A stretch of 64,000 nt of DNA, from the NCBI GenBank assembly GCA_003280105.1, contig QCFX01000001.1:62001-126000 (forward strand). The letters are read 5' to 3'. The number at the start of each line of letters is the position of its first letter. The stretch's first letter is position 1. Position numbers and translations under genes: made by a program. Shown in pieces: positions 53,884 through 64,000 of the stretch. The notes beneath the pieces are model-generated. The model was not told the DNA's origin. It saw nothing but the letters and a program-made list of their open reading frames with translations, and made no database searches. This stretch comes from Prochlorococcus sp. AG-363-N20 (lineage in GTDB: Bacteria > Cyanobacteriota > Cyanobacteriia > PCC-6307 > Cyanobiaceae).

Positions 53884-55023
53884 ATGCCCGCCTCAGTTCT
53901 ATCGAGTCCGATGGCTAGCATCGGAATCCCAACCGAAATCAAAGCCGATGAACTGCGAGTAGCTCTAACGCCAGATGGGGCAAGAGAACTCGTTACTCAA
54001 GGGTTAGAAGTGCGTGTTCAATCTGGGGCTGGGGATGGAGCTGGAATCGAAGATGAGTCATTTGCTTCTGCTGGAGCAAAAATCGTTTCTCGAGAAGAAG
54101 CTTGGGCAGCCCATCTAATTGTGAAGGTCAAAGAGCCTCAAGAAGAAGAGTTTGCTTTCCTTAGAAAAGACATGGTGCTATTTACATACCTACACCTTGC
54201 TGCATATCCAAAAGTAGGAGAAGCCTTAATAGCTGCTGGAACAACCGGAGTGGGATATGAAACTGTCCAAATGGAGAATGGAAGTCTGCCTTTGCTCGCT
54301 CCAATGAGCGAGATTGCGGGTAGATTAGCTGCTCAAGTCGGAGCACATTTACTCGAAAGACCACATGGTGGAAGTGGAGTTCTCATAGGAGGCTGTACTG
54401 GTGTCCGGCCCGCAAGAGTAATAGTGCTAGGAGCAGGAACTGTTGGCTGGAATGCCGCCAGATTAGCTGCTGCAATGGATGCAGAAGTCATGTTGTTAGA
54501 CAGATCTCCTGAACGCCTCCGCAACCTAGAAGCAGATAGAAGAGGGAGGTTAATGAGTGTTGTCAGTAGCAGAGGATTGCTTGAAAGACTCATTCCAACG
54601 GCTGACCTTCTAATAGGCGCTGTACTTACACCAGGAGGGCGTGCTCCAACCCTGGTTGACGAGCAAATGGTTAGGCAAATGAAATCCAACTCTGTAATAG
54701 TTGATGTCGCGATTGACCAAGGTGGTTGTGTGGCTACCAGCATTGAGACCACTCACACCAATCCAACTGTGAGGATTCATGGAGTTCAACATTATGCCGT
54801 TGGGAATATGCCTGGAGCTGTACCCTTTACGTCAACAGAAGCGTTGGTAAGTGTGACTCTCCCCTACATCCTTGGCATGGCAGGTAGAGGCTTAGAAGAA
54901 GCAGTAACTGAACGTCCAGAACTATTATCTGGACTTAATACAGTTCGTGGATCTGTATGTCATCCTGGAGTAGCCAAAGCACTTAATATATCTCCAAGAC
55001 ACCCTATGGCATGTTTACGCTAG
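53884..55023 (+). CDS. ald: Alanine dehydrogenase
   Basis: A 379-residue NAD enzyme. IGIPTEIKADELRVALTPDG is the N-terminal substrate domain, VIVLGAGTVGWNAARLAAAM the Rossmann loop and VQHYAVGNMPGAVPFTST the signature. It interconverts alanine with pyruvate and ammonium. Its end overlaps the tail of the convergent DUF3326 gene by 20 nt. The start could be the internal Met at residue 10. Confidence 0.95.
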   Translation: MPASVLSSPMASIGIPTEIKADELRVALTPDGARELVTQGLEVRVQSGAGDGAGIEDESFASAGAKIVSREEAWAAHLIVKVKEPQEEEFAFLRKDMVLFTYLHLAAYPKVGEALIAAGTTGVGYETVQMENGSLPLLAPMSEIAGRLAAQVGAHLLERPHGGSGVLIGGCTGVRPARVIVLGAGTVGWNAARLAAAMDAEVMLLDRSPERLRNLEADRRGRLMSVVSSRGLLERLIPTADLLIGAVLTPGGRAPTLVDEQMVRQMKSNSVIVDVAIDQGGCVATSIETTHTNPTVRIHGVQHYAVGNMPGAVPFTSTEALVSVTLPYILGMAGRGLEEAVTERPELLSGLNTVRGSVCHPGVAKALNISPRHPMACLR

Positions 55024-56128
55024 CAATTGGTCTATATAAAGATTCCACACTTATCCCTTCACGCAACAAGCCTAATAAACCAGCGGCTTCGACATAATTG
55101 GTCGCCTTCAAAATTCTCACATCATCATTTTTGTGCAATTCGTCCTGTATTCCTAAAGACTCCTTACTAACGCTAAGCAAGCTTGGGTTGGCTACCACTA
55201 TTAAAGGAAGGTTCTTTTCTAAACATGCCAAAACAGCTGCTCCCCCAAGTGCTTCTTGAGGTGCAACAACAGCTCCTAAGTCTTGAACAGTAAGGTAGTT
55301 ATAGCATCCATTTTTAAGCAAAAGATGTCTTTCATCAATAGTTAAAAGGTCTGGAGCTCGGCTCAAACCCACTAATACAGAAGGCAGAAAAGTATGACCT
55401 AGTTCCTCCGCAGCAGCCCGAGGATCTAGATCAACATTGATGGGTAAACCCGACATTGCAGGCGCATGAGCACAAGGCAGACATAAATGACTCACTAGCA
55501 AATGACTAATAACAGCTTCTGCTCCCGCAGAAGCATCGACTCCAGTACCTTGACGATATTTTTCTAGAGCCTCTAAATCACTTCCTTCTGGGAAACGTGT
55601 TACTACAGCAATTGCAGTTGCACCTTGCCTCTTCAAACTTTCTCCAGCAGTTAATAAATCATTTACATTTCCAACCTCTCCCCAACTGGAGCCACTAGAG
55701 CCATAATTCAATGTAATTTCTAAGGGGTTATCTGTAATCACTACAGGACCTATTCGCAATCCCAAACTTGCCCGACAAGCATCGATAACTTGTAAGTGCC
55801 GCTGTTGCAAGTCAGTATCCAGACCTGCATCTAGAAGTAAGCCAATCTGCTGTTGCCTTACTGGTCGCAAAGCAAGATCACCTGCAACAAAACGGTCCAA
55901 GCTCAAACCCTCTACATATTGAATTCGTGGTTCGTTCCAATACAGCGCAGCACCATTCATCACATTAGGATGAGTGATTAAACAACCAGATACAGAAGCT
56001 AATAATCTTGCGGCAGGTATTGCATCTCCGGCATATCCACCAACTGAACACCTTATTCCAGTAGGAATAATCAAAACAGTGGGAAGCACTGAAGTATATG
56101 GGCTAACTTCTAAGAAATGTTTATGCAC
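55004..56128 (-). CDS. DUF3326 family protein
   Basis: A 374-residue cyanobacterial and plant-type protein. VLIIPTGIRCSVGGYAGDAI is the typical opening, SVSGCLITHPNVMNGAALYW and VVTRFPEG follow. The function is unknown. It is tail-to-tail with ald with a 20-nt overlap. Confidence 0.88.
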   Translation of the reverse strand: MHKHFLEVSPYTSVLPTVLIIPTGIRCSVGGYAGDAIPAARLLASVSGCLITHPNVMNGAALYWNEPRIQYVEGLSLDRFVAGDLALRPVRQQQIGLLLDAGLDTDLQQRHLQVIDACRASLGLRIGPVVITDNPLEITLNYGSSGSSWGEVGNVNDLLTAGESLKRQGATAIAVVTRFPEGSDLEALEKYRQGTGVDASAGAEAVISHLLVSHLCLPCAHAPAMSGLPINVDLDPRAAAEELGHTFLPSVLVGLSRAPDLLTIDERHLLLKNGCYNYLTVQDLGAVVAPQEALGGAAVLACLEKNLPLIVVANPSLLSVSKESLGIQDELHKNDDVRILKATNYVEAAGLLGLLREGISVESLYRPIASVNMP

Positions 56129-56153
56129 TATTTTCTAGCTGGTCCCATAAGAG

Positions 56154-56351
56154 TCATGAATTAACCACTACTACTGCCTCAATCTTCAATTTTCTCCGAA
56201 TTTTTTTGATGCTTGATGGTTGAGTATCAGTGATAGACCAACGTAAAGGTTGTCCATAGTCACTCAAATGTTTTAACAACCATAAACGGAGCTCCTGCAC
56301 AAAAACGTCTTCTGGCCAGTTCAATTCAATCTCAATAAACTTCAATTTCAT
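56154..56351 (-). CDS. Hypothetical protein, 65 aa
   Basis: MKLKFIEIELNWPEDVFVQE leads a small alpha/beta protein ending in KLKIEAVVVVNS. It lies between the DUF3326 gene and the gamma-subunit gene on the same strand. The family is not recognised. Confidence 0.65.
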   Translation of the reverse strand: MKLKFIEIELNWPEDVFVQELRLWLLKHLSDYGQPLRWSITDTQPSSIKKIRRKLKIEAVVVVNS

Positions 56352-56408
56352 TTTCTAATAGCTCACGTTATTAGCTATCAAAACTGAAGTTTAGGAGAAC
56401 CACTTTAA

Positions 56409-57359
56409 TTAAGCACAAGCTCCCCCAACCACTTCCAATATTTCTTGGGTTATGGCTGCTTGACGGGCTTTGTTGTAATCAAGAGTCAATGTCTTAGCCA
56501 ATTCCTTTGCATTGTCACTGGCATTATTCATTGCTGTCATTCGACTGGCCAGCTCTGAGGCTGCCGATTCTTGCAATGCACGCAGTAATTGATTCTGTAA
56601 ATAAAGTGGCAAAAGAGCATTGAGAAGTTGCTCAGGACTCTGTTCAAAAACTATGTCAGAAGGTAATGCTGGTTGCTCATTCGCAGGTCCCACTCCCTTC
56701 TCAACTGTAAGGCGACTATCTTTTGTGGTAAGCCTAAAGATTTCATCATCAGCTTCAGCAATCCCTTGAGGGTCTAGAGGAAGAAGAGTCTGAACTACAG
56801 GATTGCAACTAACTAAGTTGATGAATTTGGTGTAGATAACTTCCACTCTATCTGTACTTTCAGAAAGGAATTCAGCTAAGACTTCGCTTGTAATTGATTC
56901 TGCATCTTGAGCAGTGGGAACTTGTTCAAGTTCTTTAAAAGTTGCTCTGATATTGAATTGAGCTGATCTGTTCTGAAAATAAGTAATAGCTTTTCGGCCA
57001 ATCAACACAAGGTCAGGATTAAATCCTTGGTTTTGCAATTCTGTATATCGCTGCTCTGTTCTTTTAATGATATTTGAGTTATACCCGCCACATAATCCTC
57101 TGTCGCCTGTCACAGCTAGAAGAGATATGGTCTTGACATCTCTAGTTTTGAGCAAAGGGGCATCTGCTGCTTCAAATTTCATGCGCGATTGAATGTTCTC
57201 AAGCACTCTTGCAAGACGATCCGCAAAGGGACGACTTCTTAGAACTTGTTCTTGCGCACGCCTGACTTTTGCAGCTGCGACTAAGCGCATTGCTTCTGTG
57301 ATCTTACGTGTGTTCTTGACAGAAACAATTCTGTCTCGAATATCCTTAAGATTGGCCAT
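56409..57359 (-). CDS. atpG: ATP synthase F1 subunit gamma
   Basis: A 316-residue central stalk protein. [20 protein letters not shown] and the end [20 protein letters not shown] are the two coiled-coil strands. DRGLCGGYN is the conserved early motif. It is the last gene of the cluster, 29 nt after alpha. Confidence 0.96.
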   Translation of the reverse strand: MANLKDIRDRIVSVKNTRKITEAMRLVAAAKVRRAQEQVLRSRPFADRLARVLENIQSRMKFEAADAPLLKTRDVKTISLLAVTGDRGLCGGYNSNIIKRTEQRYTELQNQGFNPDLVLIGRKAITYFQNRSAQFNIRATFKELEQVPTAQDAESITSEVLAEFLSESTDRVEVIYTKFINLVSCNPVVQTLLPLDPQGIAEADDEIFRLTTKDSRLTVEKGVGPANEQPALPSDIVFEQSPEQLLNALLPLYLQNQLLRALQESAASELASRMTAMNNASDNAKELAKTLTLDYNKARQAAITQEILEVVGGACA

Positions 57360-57388
57360 AAGTTGATTTCTCCTTTAAACCGTAAGGA

Positions 57389-58906
57389 TTAAGCCGCTGC
57401 CAGCATCGAGGATTTAACCTCGCCAATGGCATCTTTAAGTAAGGACTCAGCATCCTCATTTAAAACTTTCTCAGAAAGCACCTTATTAATAAATTCAGCT
57501 TTATTGGTTTTCAAGTATTCTCTCAACTCCCTTGCAAATTGTGTCACCTGCTCTTCAGGTACATCATCTATTAATCCTTTAACACCTGAATAGACAATAG
57601 CGACCTGTTCAGCAAGGTTAAGAGGTGCAAATTGAGGCTGTTTCAACAGCTCTCTTAAACGCTTACCTCTGCCAAGTTGCTTTTGGGTAGCTTCATCAAG
57701 GTCAGACGCAAATTGAGAGAAAGCTGCCAGTTCATCAAATTGAGCCAACTCAAGTTTTAAGGTTCCTGCAATTTTCTTAATAGCCTTAGTTTGAGCAGCA
57801 CCGCCTACACGGCTCACTGAGATACCCACATTAATAGCAGGGCGTAAACCTGAATTAAAAAGGTCAGAACTTAAGAAAATCTGACCATCAGTAATAGAAA
57901 TTACATTGGTTGGAATATATGCCGAGACGTCACCTGCTTGTGTCTCAATAATCGGCAAAGCAGTCATAGAACCACTTCCCATTGAATCAGATAGCTTGGC
58001 AGCTCTTTCAAGTAATCGACTGTGGCAATAGAAAACGTCTCCTGGATAAGCTTCGCGTCCTGGTGGACGACGCAAAAGAAGTGACATTTGACGATAAGCC
58101 TGTGCTTGCTTTGTTAGATCGTCATAAATAACTAAAGTTGCTTTGCCTTTATACATAAAGTGCTCAGCGATAGCAGCACCGGTATAAGGAGCCAAATATT
58201 GAAGTGCTGCAGCATCTGATGCACTTGCATTGACAACAACTGTGTAATCAAGTGCTCCCTTTTCCCTAAGGACCTCAACGACATTGGCTACAGAGGCTGA
58301 TTTTTGACCAATCGCTACGTAAACGCAGATTACATCTTCTGATTTCTGATTAATGATCGTGTCTATTGCAATTGCAGTTTTGCCTGTCTGACGGTCTCCG
58401 ATTATCAATTCGCGTTGACCTCTGCCAATAGGAATCATTGCATCAATGGATGTAATTCCTGTCTGCATAGGTTCATGAACAGACTTCCTCTTAATAATTC
58501 CTGGAGCAATAGCTTCTATTAGACATGAGTCATTAGTAGAGATCTCACCATTCCCATCCACAGGTTGTCCTAGAGGACTAACTACACGTCCCAACATTGC
58601 TTCGCCAACTGGAACAGAAGCAATCTTTCCAGTTGCTTTGACAGTACTACCTTCTTGAATGCCAATGCCCTCACCCATTAGCACAACACCTACATTGTCA
58701 TCCTCAAGGTTTAATGCAATACCTTCTGTGCCATCCTCGAACTCAACAAGTTCACCTGCCATGACCTGCTCAAGGCCATAAACACGAGCAATACCGTCAC
58801 CAATTTGAAGTACTGTTCCGACATTACTCACTGAGACAGACTTGTCATAATCAGCTATCTGCTTTTTAAGAATTGAGCTGATCTCGTCGGGGCGTATGGA
58901 AACCAT
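57389..58906 (-). CDS. atpA: ATP synthase F1 subunit alpha
   Basis: A 505-residue subunit starting [21 protein letters not shown]-loop [31 protein letters not shown] and the [14 protein letters not shown] signature are visible. It alternates with beta in the hexamer. Confidence 0.97.
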   Translation of the reverse strand: MVSIRPDEISSILKKQIADYDKSVSVSNVGTVLQIGDGIARVYGLEQVMAGELVEFEDGTEGIALNLEDDNVGVVLMGEGIGIQEGSTVKATGKIASVPVGEAMLGRVVSPLGQPVDGNGEISTNDSCLIEAIAPGIIKRKSVHEPMQTGITSIDAMIPIGRGQRELIIGDRQTGKTAIAIDTIINQKSEDVICVYVAIGQKSASVANVVEVLREKGALDYTVVVNASASDAAALQYLAPYTGAAIAEHFMYKGKATLVIYDDLTKQAQAYRQMSLLLRRPPGREAYPGDVFYCHSRLLERAAKLSDSMGSGSMTALPIIETQAGDVSAYIPTNVISITDGQIFLSSDLFNSGLRPAINVGISVSRVGGAAQTKAIKKIAGTLKLELAQFDELAAFSQFASDLDEATQKQLGRGKRLRELLKQPQFAPLNLAEQVAIVYSGVKGLIDDVPEEQVTQFARELREYLKTNKAEFINKVLSEKVLNEDAESLLKDAIGEVKSSMLAAA

Positions 58907-58972
58907 GAGAAGGGTTGCGAGTGAGGTTGAAATTGAGGTGGTAGAGAAAAAAGACTAAATGAGTCAGAAAAA

Positions 58973-59521
58973 CTAACTCACTTTTGCCAAAGAAAGTCCT
59001 AATCGACGGACCTGCCCGGAAAGGCTGGCATCGATGACCTTTGAGCCAACACTGACTACGAAGCCACCGATCAAATCAGGGTCAACCTTCAGATTGAGCT
59101 CCAAATTATCTGTGCCAGCAACAGCTTGAATCTTCTTGAGAAGATCTGCTTGCTGCGCCTCATCGAGTGTCGTTGCAGAAGTAACAGTTGCCAAAGCAAT
59201 ATTGCGCTGTTCACGATAGAGCTCAAGCATCCTTTCTAGAACAGAGTTCAACAAGCCTATTCTTTGGCGATCTGCCAATAGTTTTAAAAGGTTGAGAAAA
59301 GAAGGAGAAACCTGATTAGCAAAAAGCTTTTCAAGAGCATTCTTTTTAGATTCAATCTCTAAAACTGGTGAGGCCATCGCCTCACTAAATTCAGGGCAAT
59401 CATTCCAAAGACTTAATAAGTCTTTGGCCTGATCAACAACCTGATCAACTTCCTTATTGCTTTCGGCCACCTGGAGGAAAGCCTCTGCATAAGGAGTGGT
59501 AATAGTGTTTAGTAGAGGCAT
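58973..59521 (-). CDS. atpH: ATP synthase F1 subunit delta
   Basis: A 182-residue peripheral stalk protein; YAEAFLQVAESNKEVDQVVD opens the helical half and DPDLIGGFVVSVGSKVIDAS the C-terminal signature. Its start overlaps the last base of atpF. Confidence 0.95.
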   Translation of the reverse strand: MPLLNTITTPYAEAFLQVAESNKEVDQVVDQAKDLLSLWNDCPEFSEAMASPVLEIESKKNALEKLFANQVSPSFLNLLKLLADRQRIGLLNSVLERMLELYREQRNIALATVTSATTLDEAQQADLLKKIQAVAGTDNLELNLKVDPDLIGGFVVSVGSKVIDASLSGQVRRLGLSLAKVS

Positions 59522-60036
59522 CAGGCTTTACCCATATTCTTAATTGATTGGCTAAGAAACTTGGCTTGAGTGGCTTGATCTAGCTTTCCAGGTAATGCTG
59601 TCAAAGCTTTGTCTATAGCCAATCGAGCCGCTTCTCGTCTTAATTGAGTACTGACTCTGGCTGCTTCAGCATTTAAATCAGAAGCTGCACCTTGCTTGAT
59701 GCGGGCCATTTCTTCGACAGTCCGCTTTTCACTTTCTAGGCGAATAGCTTCAGCTCGAGACTTGCAATCATTCCTTATTTGGGCTGCTTTCTTCTCAGCA
59801 GAAGCAAGTTCTTTTTGAGCCGTCTGGAGTGAATGCGAAGCCTCAAGAAGACGATTCTCAGCATCTGTGAGATCTGACAAGATTGTTTCTCGTCTGCGTT
59901 CCAGCATTCCTCCTAAAAAATTAGGCAAGAATTTATACAGTCCAAAAATTACAACCGCTAAGTTAAGAACATTAGTCTCAAATAAATTGAGATTGAGGCC
60001 AAAGCCTTCTGCGGCAAGGATTAAAGGAAAAGTCAT
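59521..60036 (-). CDS. atpF: ATP synthase Fo subunit b
   Basis: A 171-residue stalk protein with one N-terminal helix ([19 protein letters not shown]) and a long coiled coil. It overlaps atpF2 by 4 nt (ATGA). Confidence 0.95.
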   Translation of the reverse strand: MTFPLILAAEGFGLNLNLFETNVLNLAVVIFGLYKFLPNFLGGMLERRRETILSDLTDAENRLLEASHSLQTAQKELASAEKKAAQIRNDCKSRAEAIRLESEKRTVEEMARIKQGAASDLNAEAARVSTQLRREAARLAIDKALTALPGKLDQATQAKFLSQSIKNMGKA

Positions 60037-60494
60037 TTGGCTGCCAATAGACGTTCTACGATCAAATCACCAAGCTTCTCTGCATCAATCTTTAGTTGAT
60101 TCATGGCAGATTCCTTTTGGGAATCAATCTCTTTTCTTGCCGCTTCTCTTGAAGCATTTGCCTCTGCGGTAGCCAAAGCCAAAGCCTCTCGATAAAGCTG
60201 GTCTGAATCCTGCTCTGCATCATTGATAACTTTTTGAGCTGCTTGACGTGCTTCCTTGAGTTGATCCTTTAATTCAGCTTCAAGTTTTTGAACCTCAGCA
60301 AGCTTTTGCTTTGCTTCAGCACGACTTGTAGTTATATAACCCTCTCTTTCTTCAACGACCCGACCAACGGGCTTGAAAAAGAGAGCGTTAAGAATGAATG
60401 TGAGGAGCACCACTTGAACCGCCATAAGCGGCAAGGTGGCATCGAAGTCAAAGAGACCTCCCTCAGAAGCACCGAACAGAAAAAGACTGGGCAT
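60033..60494 (-). CDS. atpF2: ATP synthase Fo subunit b-prime
   Basis: A 153-residue second stalk protein as found in photosynthetic bacteria. [20 protein letters not shown] is the membrane segment, followed by a long charged helix (EKQ-rich). It forms a heterodimer with b. Confidence 0.95.
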   Translation of the reverse strand: MPSLFLFGASEGGLFDFDATLPLMAVQVVLLTFILNALFFKPVGRVVEEREGYITTSRAEAKQKLAEVQKLEAELKDQLKEARQAAQKVINDAEQDSDQLYREALALATAEANASREAARKEIDSQKESAMNQLKIDAEKLGDLIVERLLAAK

Positions 60495-60632
60495 GTAGCA
60501 GGATTGCGAGCGATTGAATCAAACCGCAGAGCTGAAAAGAAGAGCCGTTTAGAGATTTAAATCTGCTTTTTTTCAGATTTATGACCAAAAGCGAAGCAAT
60601 GGTCATTTCAATCCCAAACGGAAAAGCTTCTA

Positions 60633-60905
<273 letters not shown>

Positions 60906-61050
60906 TTAAGAAGCGCGGAGAGTAGGGACCGGGAGTTTATACCTGCGACTGGGACATCTCAAAACTTCTGAGATGGGCCCGGAATATATCCGGACCTGCG
61001 CGCAAGGGTTTTTGCCAAATCCTCAGTTGAGAATTGACAACAAAAGTTTG

Positions 61051-61776
61051 TTAATGATGCTCTTCAACGGCTTCACCTATGTAGTAAGCCGCAAGAGTGG
61101 CAAAGATCAAAGCTTGAATTGCACTAGTAAAAAGACCAAGAAACATTACTGGCACAGGCAACACAAGAGGGACGAGGAAAACGAGAACTGCTACAACCAA
61201 TTCATCAGCCAAAATGTTCCCAAACAAACGGAAGGAAAGAGAGAGAGGCTTTGTGAAGTCCTCAACAATCTTGAAAGGGAGCATGATTGGGGTTGGATGT
61301 ACGTAATACTCGAAATATCGCAAACCCTTGTTACTCAAGCCCGCATAGAAATACGAAAGTGAGACTAGAAGAGCTAGAGCCACTGTGGTGTTTATATCAG
61401 CAGTAGGCGCTCCAAGTTCACCACTAGGGAGACGAATCAATCTCCATGGGATTAAGGCACCGCCCCAATTGCTGACAAAGATAAAGAGAAAAAGCGTACC
61501 TATGAAAGGCATCCAATCTCGGTAAACCTTTTCGCCAATTTGAGTTCGAGCCAAATCACGTATGTAGTCCCATAAAAACTCCAAAAGGTTTTGGACACCT
61601 TTTGGATCTCGGTCCATCTTTTTGGTTCCAATAACCACAAGCGCAAGTAATGCACCTATAACGATCCAGGAGGTCATAAACACCTGACCGTGGATCCTTA
61701 AATTCCCCAATTGCCAGTAGAGATGTTGACCAACCTCTAATTCGGCAAAAGGCATTAATAAAGGCAAAGAACCCAT
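61051..61776 (-). CDS. atpB: ATP synthase Fo subunit a
   Basis: A 241-residue membrane protein. [40 protein letters not shown] (with the conserved Arg facing the c-ring) and [20 protein letters not shown] are typical. It is the first core Fo gene after the Atp1-like protein. Confidence 0.96.
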   Translation of the reverse strand: MGSLPLLMPFAELEVGQHLYWQLGNLRIHGQVFMTSWIVIGALLALVVIGTKKMDRDPKGVQNLLEFLWDYIRDLARTQIGEKVYRDWMPFIGTLFLFIFVSNWGGALIPWRLIRLPSGELGAPTADINTTVALALLVSLSYFYAGLSNKGLRYFEYYVHPTPIMLPFKIVEDFTKPLSLSFRLFGNILADELVVAVLVFLVPLVLPVPVMFLGLFTSAIQALIFATLAAYYIGEAVEEHH

Positions 61777-61835
61777 TTGAAAGAAGTTCAGAGAAGCTAA
61801 TACGTCTGGAGTAAAAAGGGCCGAAATCTCGGCAA

Positions 61836-62339
61836 CTAACTTGATACTGATTTGGCTTGAATCCGCGACTCAAGCAAAACCTGAAGCATCAAAGAAGGCT
61901 TGTAGAGCAAGAAACCCAATAGTGCCGGTAAAAAGTGAAGCTCTGACAGTTTTAAAGCTGCTAGAACTAGTACTACTGGAACAACTAATTGGATTTTGCT
62001 TACTCCCTTTGAACTTCGTCCAAGTTTTCCGATACTGCGAGCTAGTAATCGCAGATAGAGAACTCCTGCAAAAGCGCCAATCAGCAAACTAATGGCAGCT
62101 GAAAAGTCAAAGAAAATAGCCGTGAATGAAGCCGCAAAAGCGGAAACAATCAAAGTTGCAAGGAATAAGCGCTGCTGAAGCTGCACATATTCCTCTTCAG
62201 AAGAACCCAAGGGAAATTCGACTGATACAGGATTTAGATTACGCTCGGGGCTTGCGGAAGCCTCCGGTGTTTTTGCCAGCGCTGTTGAACCTCCCTTAGA
62301 AGGATCAATATCAGGCTGGAGCAGCGGGGATGCCGACAA
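61836..62339 (-). CDS. atp1: ATP synthase-associated Atp1-like protein (subunit I type)
   Basis: A 167-residue protein with four hydrophobic helices in the C-terminal two thirds ([60 protein letters not shown]). It occupies the place of atp1/uncI upstream of subunit a. The protein helps c-ring assembly or Mg uptake in other species. N-terminus is polar and variable. Confidence 0.8.
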   Translation of the reverse strand: MSASPLLQPDIDPSKGGSTALAKTPEASASPERNLNPVSVEFPLGSSEEEYVQLQQRLFLATLIVSAFAASFTAIFFDFSAAISLLIGAFAGVLYLRLLARSIGKLGRSSKGVSKIQLVVPVVLVLAALKLSELHFLPALLGFLLYKPSLMLQVLLESRIQAKSVSS

Positions 62340-62391
62340 AGGCTCCGAGGCTCTCTATAAAGGCTCGCGGAATCTATCATGCAGTAGAAAA

Positions 62392-63603
62392 TCACACGGG
62401 ATAAAGCAGTAAGACCTGCTTTTTATGCAAATCCCTTGCCGTAGAAGCGATAGTTGATTTATCGAGCCCTATTTTCAAGTCACCCAAAGGCTTCCTAGGT
62501 TGACTTTGGATTTCGTGTAGAAGTTTTAAACTGTTTTGACTAAGTTCAATTTGATTCATTTCAGAGTCATATAAATTTTTGCCAGGCCACCCGTATAAGC
62601 AGGAACTAATTTTTCCAGAAGTTGCAAGCAATAATTCTTCCTCTTCCCAAGGAAAATTTTGCAGAACACCCTTAGAAAGAAAAAATTCGAAATGACTAAT
62701 ATCAGGATTCAATAGCTCTATTAATTTAAATTGTTCAACCATTGGCATGGATTTGGCTTTGTTTAAAAGCTCTCCATGCAAATAATTATCCAATTGCCAA
62801 ATGTTTGGATTAGAAAAGTTGACAAATTCAAGACCTGCTGAAGAGATTAATTCAAATAAACCTTGCAATGAGAAATATGTCTCCCTTGGGTGCATATACA
62901 TATCAGCAAAGTTCACATCAGATTCACAAGTATCTTTCCTTAGCTCTTCATAATCTTTTCTCAATTTATTATTCGAAGGCAAATTTAATATCAACTCTCT
63001 TGCTTGCATTATGCCCTTTTTATTGCGTTGAATATCAATACTTTTAAGCACCTTATGAATACGTTTTATAGCCGATCTACCACTCTCTGCATAAAGATAA
63101 ATATGGATAATTCCGCCTTTTTTTAAAAGCGATGCCAATATTTTTAAACCAGCCAAAGGTTCCTGAAGATGATGAATCACTCCTATCGAGTTAATGTAAT
63201 CAAATGAGGGTTCTTTAAAAAGATCAAAAAGACTACTATTTCTAAAAAGTACCTTTGCAATTTTGTCACCACCCGAACGCTTTAATCTCTCTCGTGCAAT
63301 TTCTAGAGGTCGTTGCGCAATATCTACAGCCAATATATTTGAACCAGGGTTTAAATGCGCCAAATAATCTGTGCTAACTCCAGTTCCGCAACCTGCATCA
63401 AGAATCTTCCATTCTTTTTGGGGAGATACTTGACCAGGAAGAGCACCTGTACAAAAAGCCAAGCTTTCTTCTACTGACCATCGCCAATTAAAACCAGGAG
63501 GCGGACCATCCTGAACAACATCTATGGGATATGGAAAGCAATTATAAAATTGACTTACTTTGGCAAAGTCTTCTGGAAAGCAGATCTTATTGGAGAGTTT
63601 CAT
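62392..63603 (-). CDS. Class I SAM-dependent methyltransferase
   Basis: A 403-residue protein. ILDAGCGTGVSTDYLAHLNP is motif I, VDIAQRPLEIA motif II and FDYINSIGVIHHLQEPLAGL motif IV. The N-terminal 40 residues (QFYNCFPYPIDVV) and a C-terminal 180-residue helical extension suggest a substrate domain, as in some tRNA or natural-product methylases. Substrate unknown. Confidence 0.85.
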   Translation of the reverse strand: MKLSNKICFPEDFAKVSQFYNCFPYPIDVVQDGPPPGFNWRWSVEESLAFCTGALPGQVSPQKEWKILDAGCGTGVSTDYLAHLNPGSNILAVDIAQRPLEIARERLKRSGGDKIAKVLFRNSSLFDLFKEPSFDYINSIGVIHHLQEPLAGLKILASLLKKGGIIHIYLYAESGRSAIKRIHKVLKSIDIQRNKKGIMQARELILNLPSNNKLRKDYEELRKDTCESDVNFADMYMHPRETYFSLQGLFELISSAGLEFVNFSNPNIWQLDNYLHGELLNKAKSMPMVEQFKLIELLNPDISHFEFFLSKGVLQNFPWEEEELLLATSGKISSCLYGWPGKNLYDSEMNQIELSQNSLKLLHEIQSQPRKPLGDLKIGLDKSTIASTARDLHKKQVLLLYPV

Positions 63604-63751
63604 TTCAAAGCTCTATCAAATGTATCCATAGATTTAACAAGAGAAGCTAAGGGAAAAATATTTCCATCCTCTCTTTATTTCTAGCAAGACTTGGCAGATT
63701 GCTTTCCACGCGGCTCAATAGGAATAATTAATTCTTTCCTCTCCGTTCCTT

Positions 63752-64000
63752 TTGAGCAGCTTCTCCGAGATCAGGTCAGATTTACGCCAATCCAGGCCTA
63801 GGAAATCAAAGAGTCTTTCTGCAATTGATTCCCGAAAAATTCATATATGGGAAAAGCTTCTCCCTCTCCCTTGGGATGATTGGCCCCCTGAGGGCAGACT
63901 ACTTATAGCTTTAATTAGTTTTTGGAGTCTTGCGGGATTATTTGTACTTGGATCAGCAAGTTGGTGGGTAGCTAGTAGAGAGATGGGAGATGGTGCATAT
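63752..64000 (+). CDS. ftsW: Cell-division lipid II polymerase FtsW, 5' part
   Basis: Eighty-three codons from TTG at 63752 to the window edge. WDDWPPEGRLLIALISFWSL and LFVLGSASWWVASREMG fit the first helix and GSAS motif of the SEDS protein FtsW. The start is uncertain. The gene normally follows the atp cluster in picocyanobacteria. Confidence 0.8.
   Translation, partial: MSSFSEIRSDLRQSRPRKSKSLSAIDSRKIHIWEKLLPLPWDDWPPEGRLLIALISFWSLAGLFVLGSASWWVASREMGDGAY

Noticed and set aside
61841-62092. Plus-strand frame of 83 codons opposite atp1
   Set aside because: It is antisense to a clear multi-helix membrane protein and has no motif.

Overview
The window looks like a chromosomal segment of a low-light-adapted marine Prochlorococcus (possibly a close Synechococcus relative). 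The grounds are the AT-rich DNA, very tight gene packing, a high-light-inducible (HLIP) microprotein, an SLH-domain porin, PSRP-3/Ycf65, several picocyanobacterial DUF families, the split cyanobacterial ATP-synthase loci (atpD-atpC apart from the atp1-B-E-F2-F-H-A-G cluster) and a nitrite-only assimilation cluster without nitrate reductase. No rRNA, tRNA or CRISPR array was recognised. The placement below genus level is inference.

Region 1, about 1-34.6 kb, is an accessory island. It holds small hypothetical genes, gene remnants and discrete cargo blocks: an envelope glycan block (GtrA, FAD oxidoreductase, GT-C transferase; 4.5-8.2 kb), nirA-focA-nirX nitrite uptake and reduction with an NtcA-type site (13.4-17.1 kb), an OsmC-cupin fusion, folE, a run of membrane microproteins, a porin, an HLIP, an HTH-HNH protein beside a J-domain protein (25.7-27.4 kb), a COG0523-like GTPase with two metallophosphatase-like proteins (27.8-30.1 kb), a set of tiny genes with strong Shine-Dalgarno sites (30.4-31.5 kb), and a five-repeat DUF723-like/GIY-YIG-like protein (32.4-34.1 kb).

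The main discovery is that this island is punctuated by at least twelve dispersed repeats, all on the + strand. Each resembles the start of the EVE-domain gene whose only intact copy lies at 34561-35040, the right-hand end of the island. Most contain ATG followed by codons for a peptide close to MTEINYWLMKS. Most are bordered by a pair of 11-bp direct repeats. This geometry fits serial insertion at the 5' end of one target gene, where each newcomer rebuilds the gene start and pushes the old start outward, leaving cargo between relics. No recognisable integrase is present; the two nuclease-like proteins are the only candidate mobility enzymes.

Region 2, about 35-64 kb, is core genome: DUF2811, DUF1818, rpoZ, an Hsp70-like protein, pyrR, gpmI, secG, groES-groEL with a CIRCE operator, atpD-atpC, a TalC-type transaldolase, PSRP-3, pepP, a CNNM-like protein, an Era-like GTPase, nadD, nadE, ald, the main ATP-synthase cluster, a methyltransferase and the start of ftsW. 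groEL carries a one-base insertion in a G-run that breaks the reading frame, either a real lesion or a sequence error.
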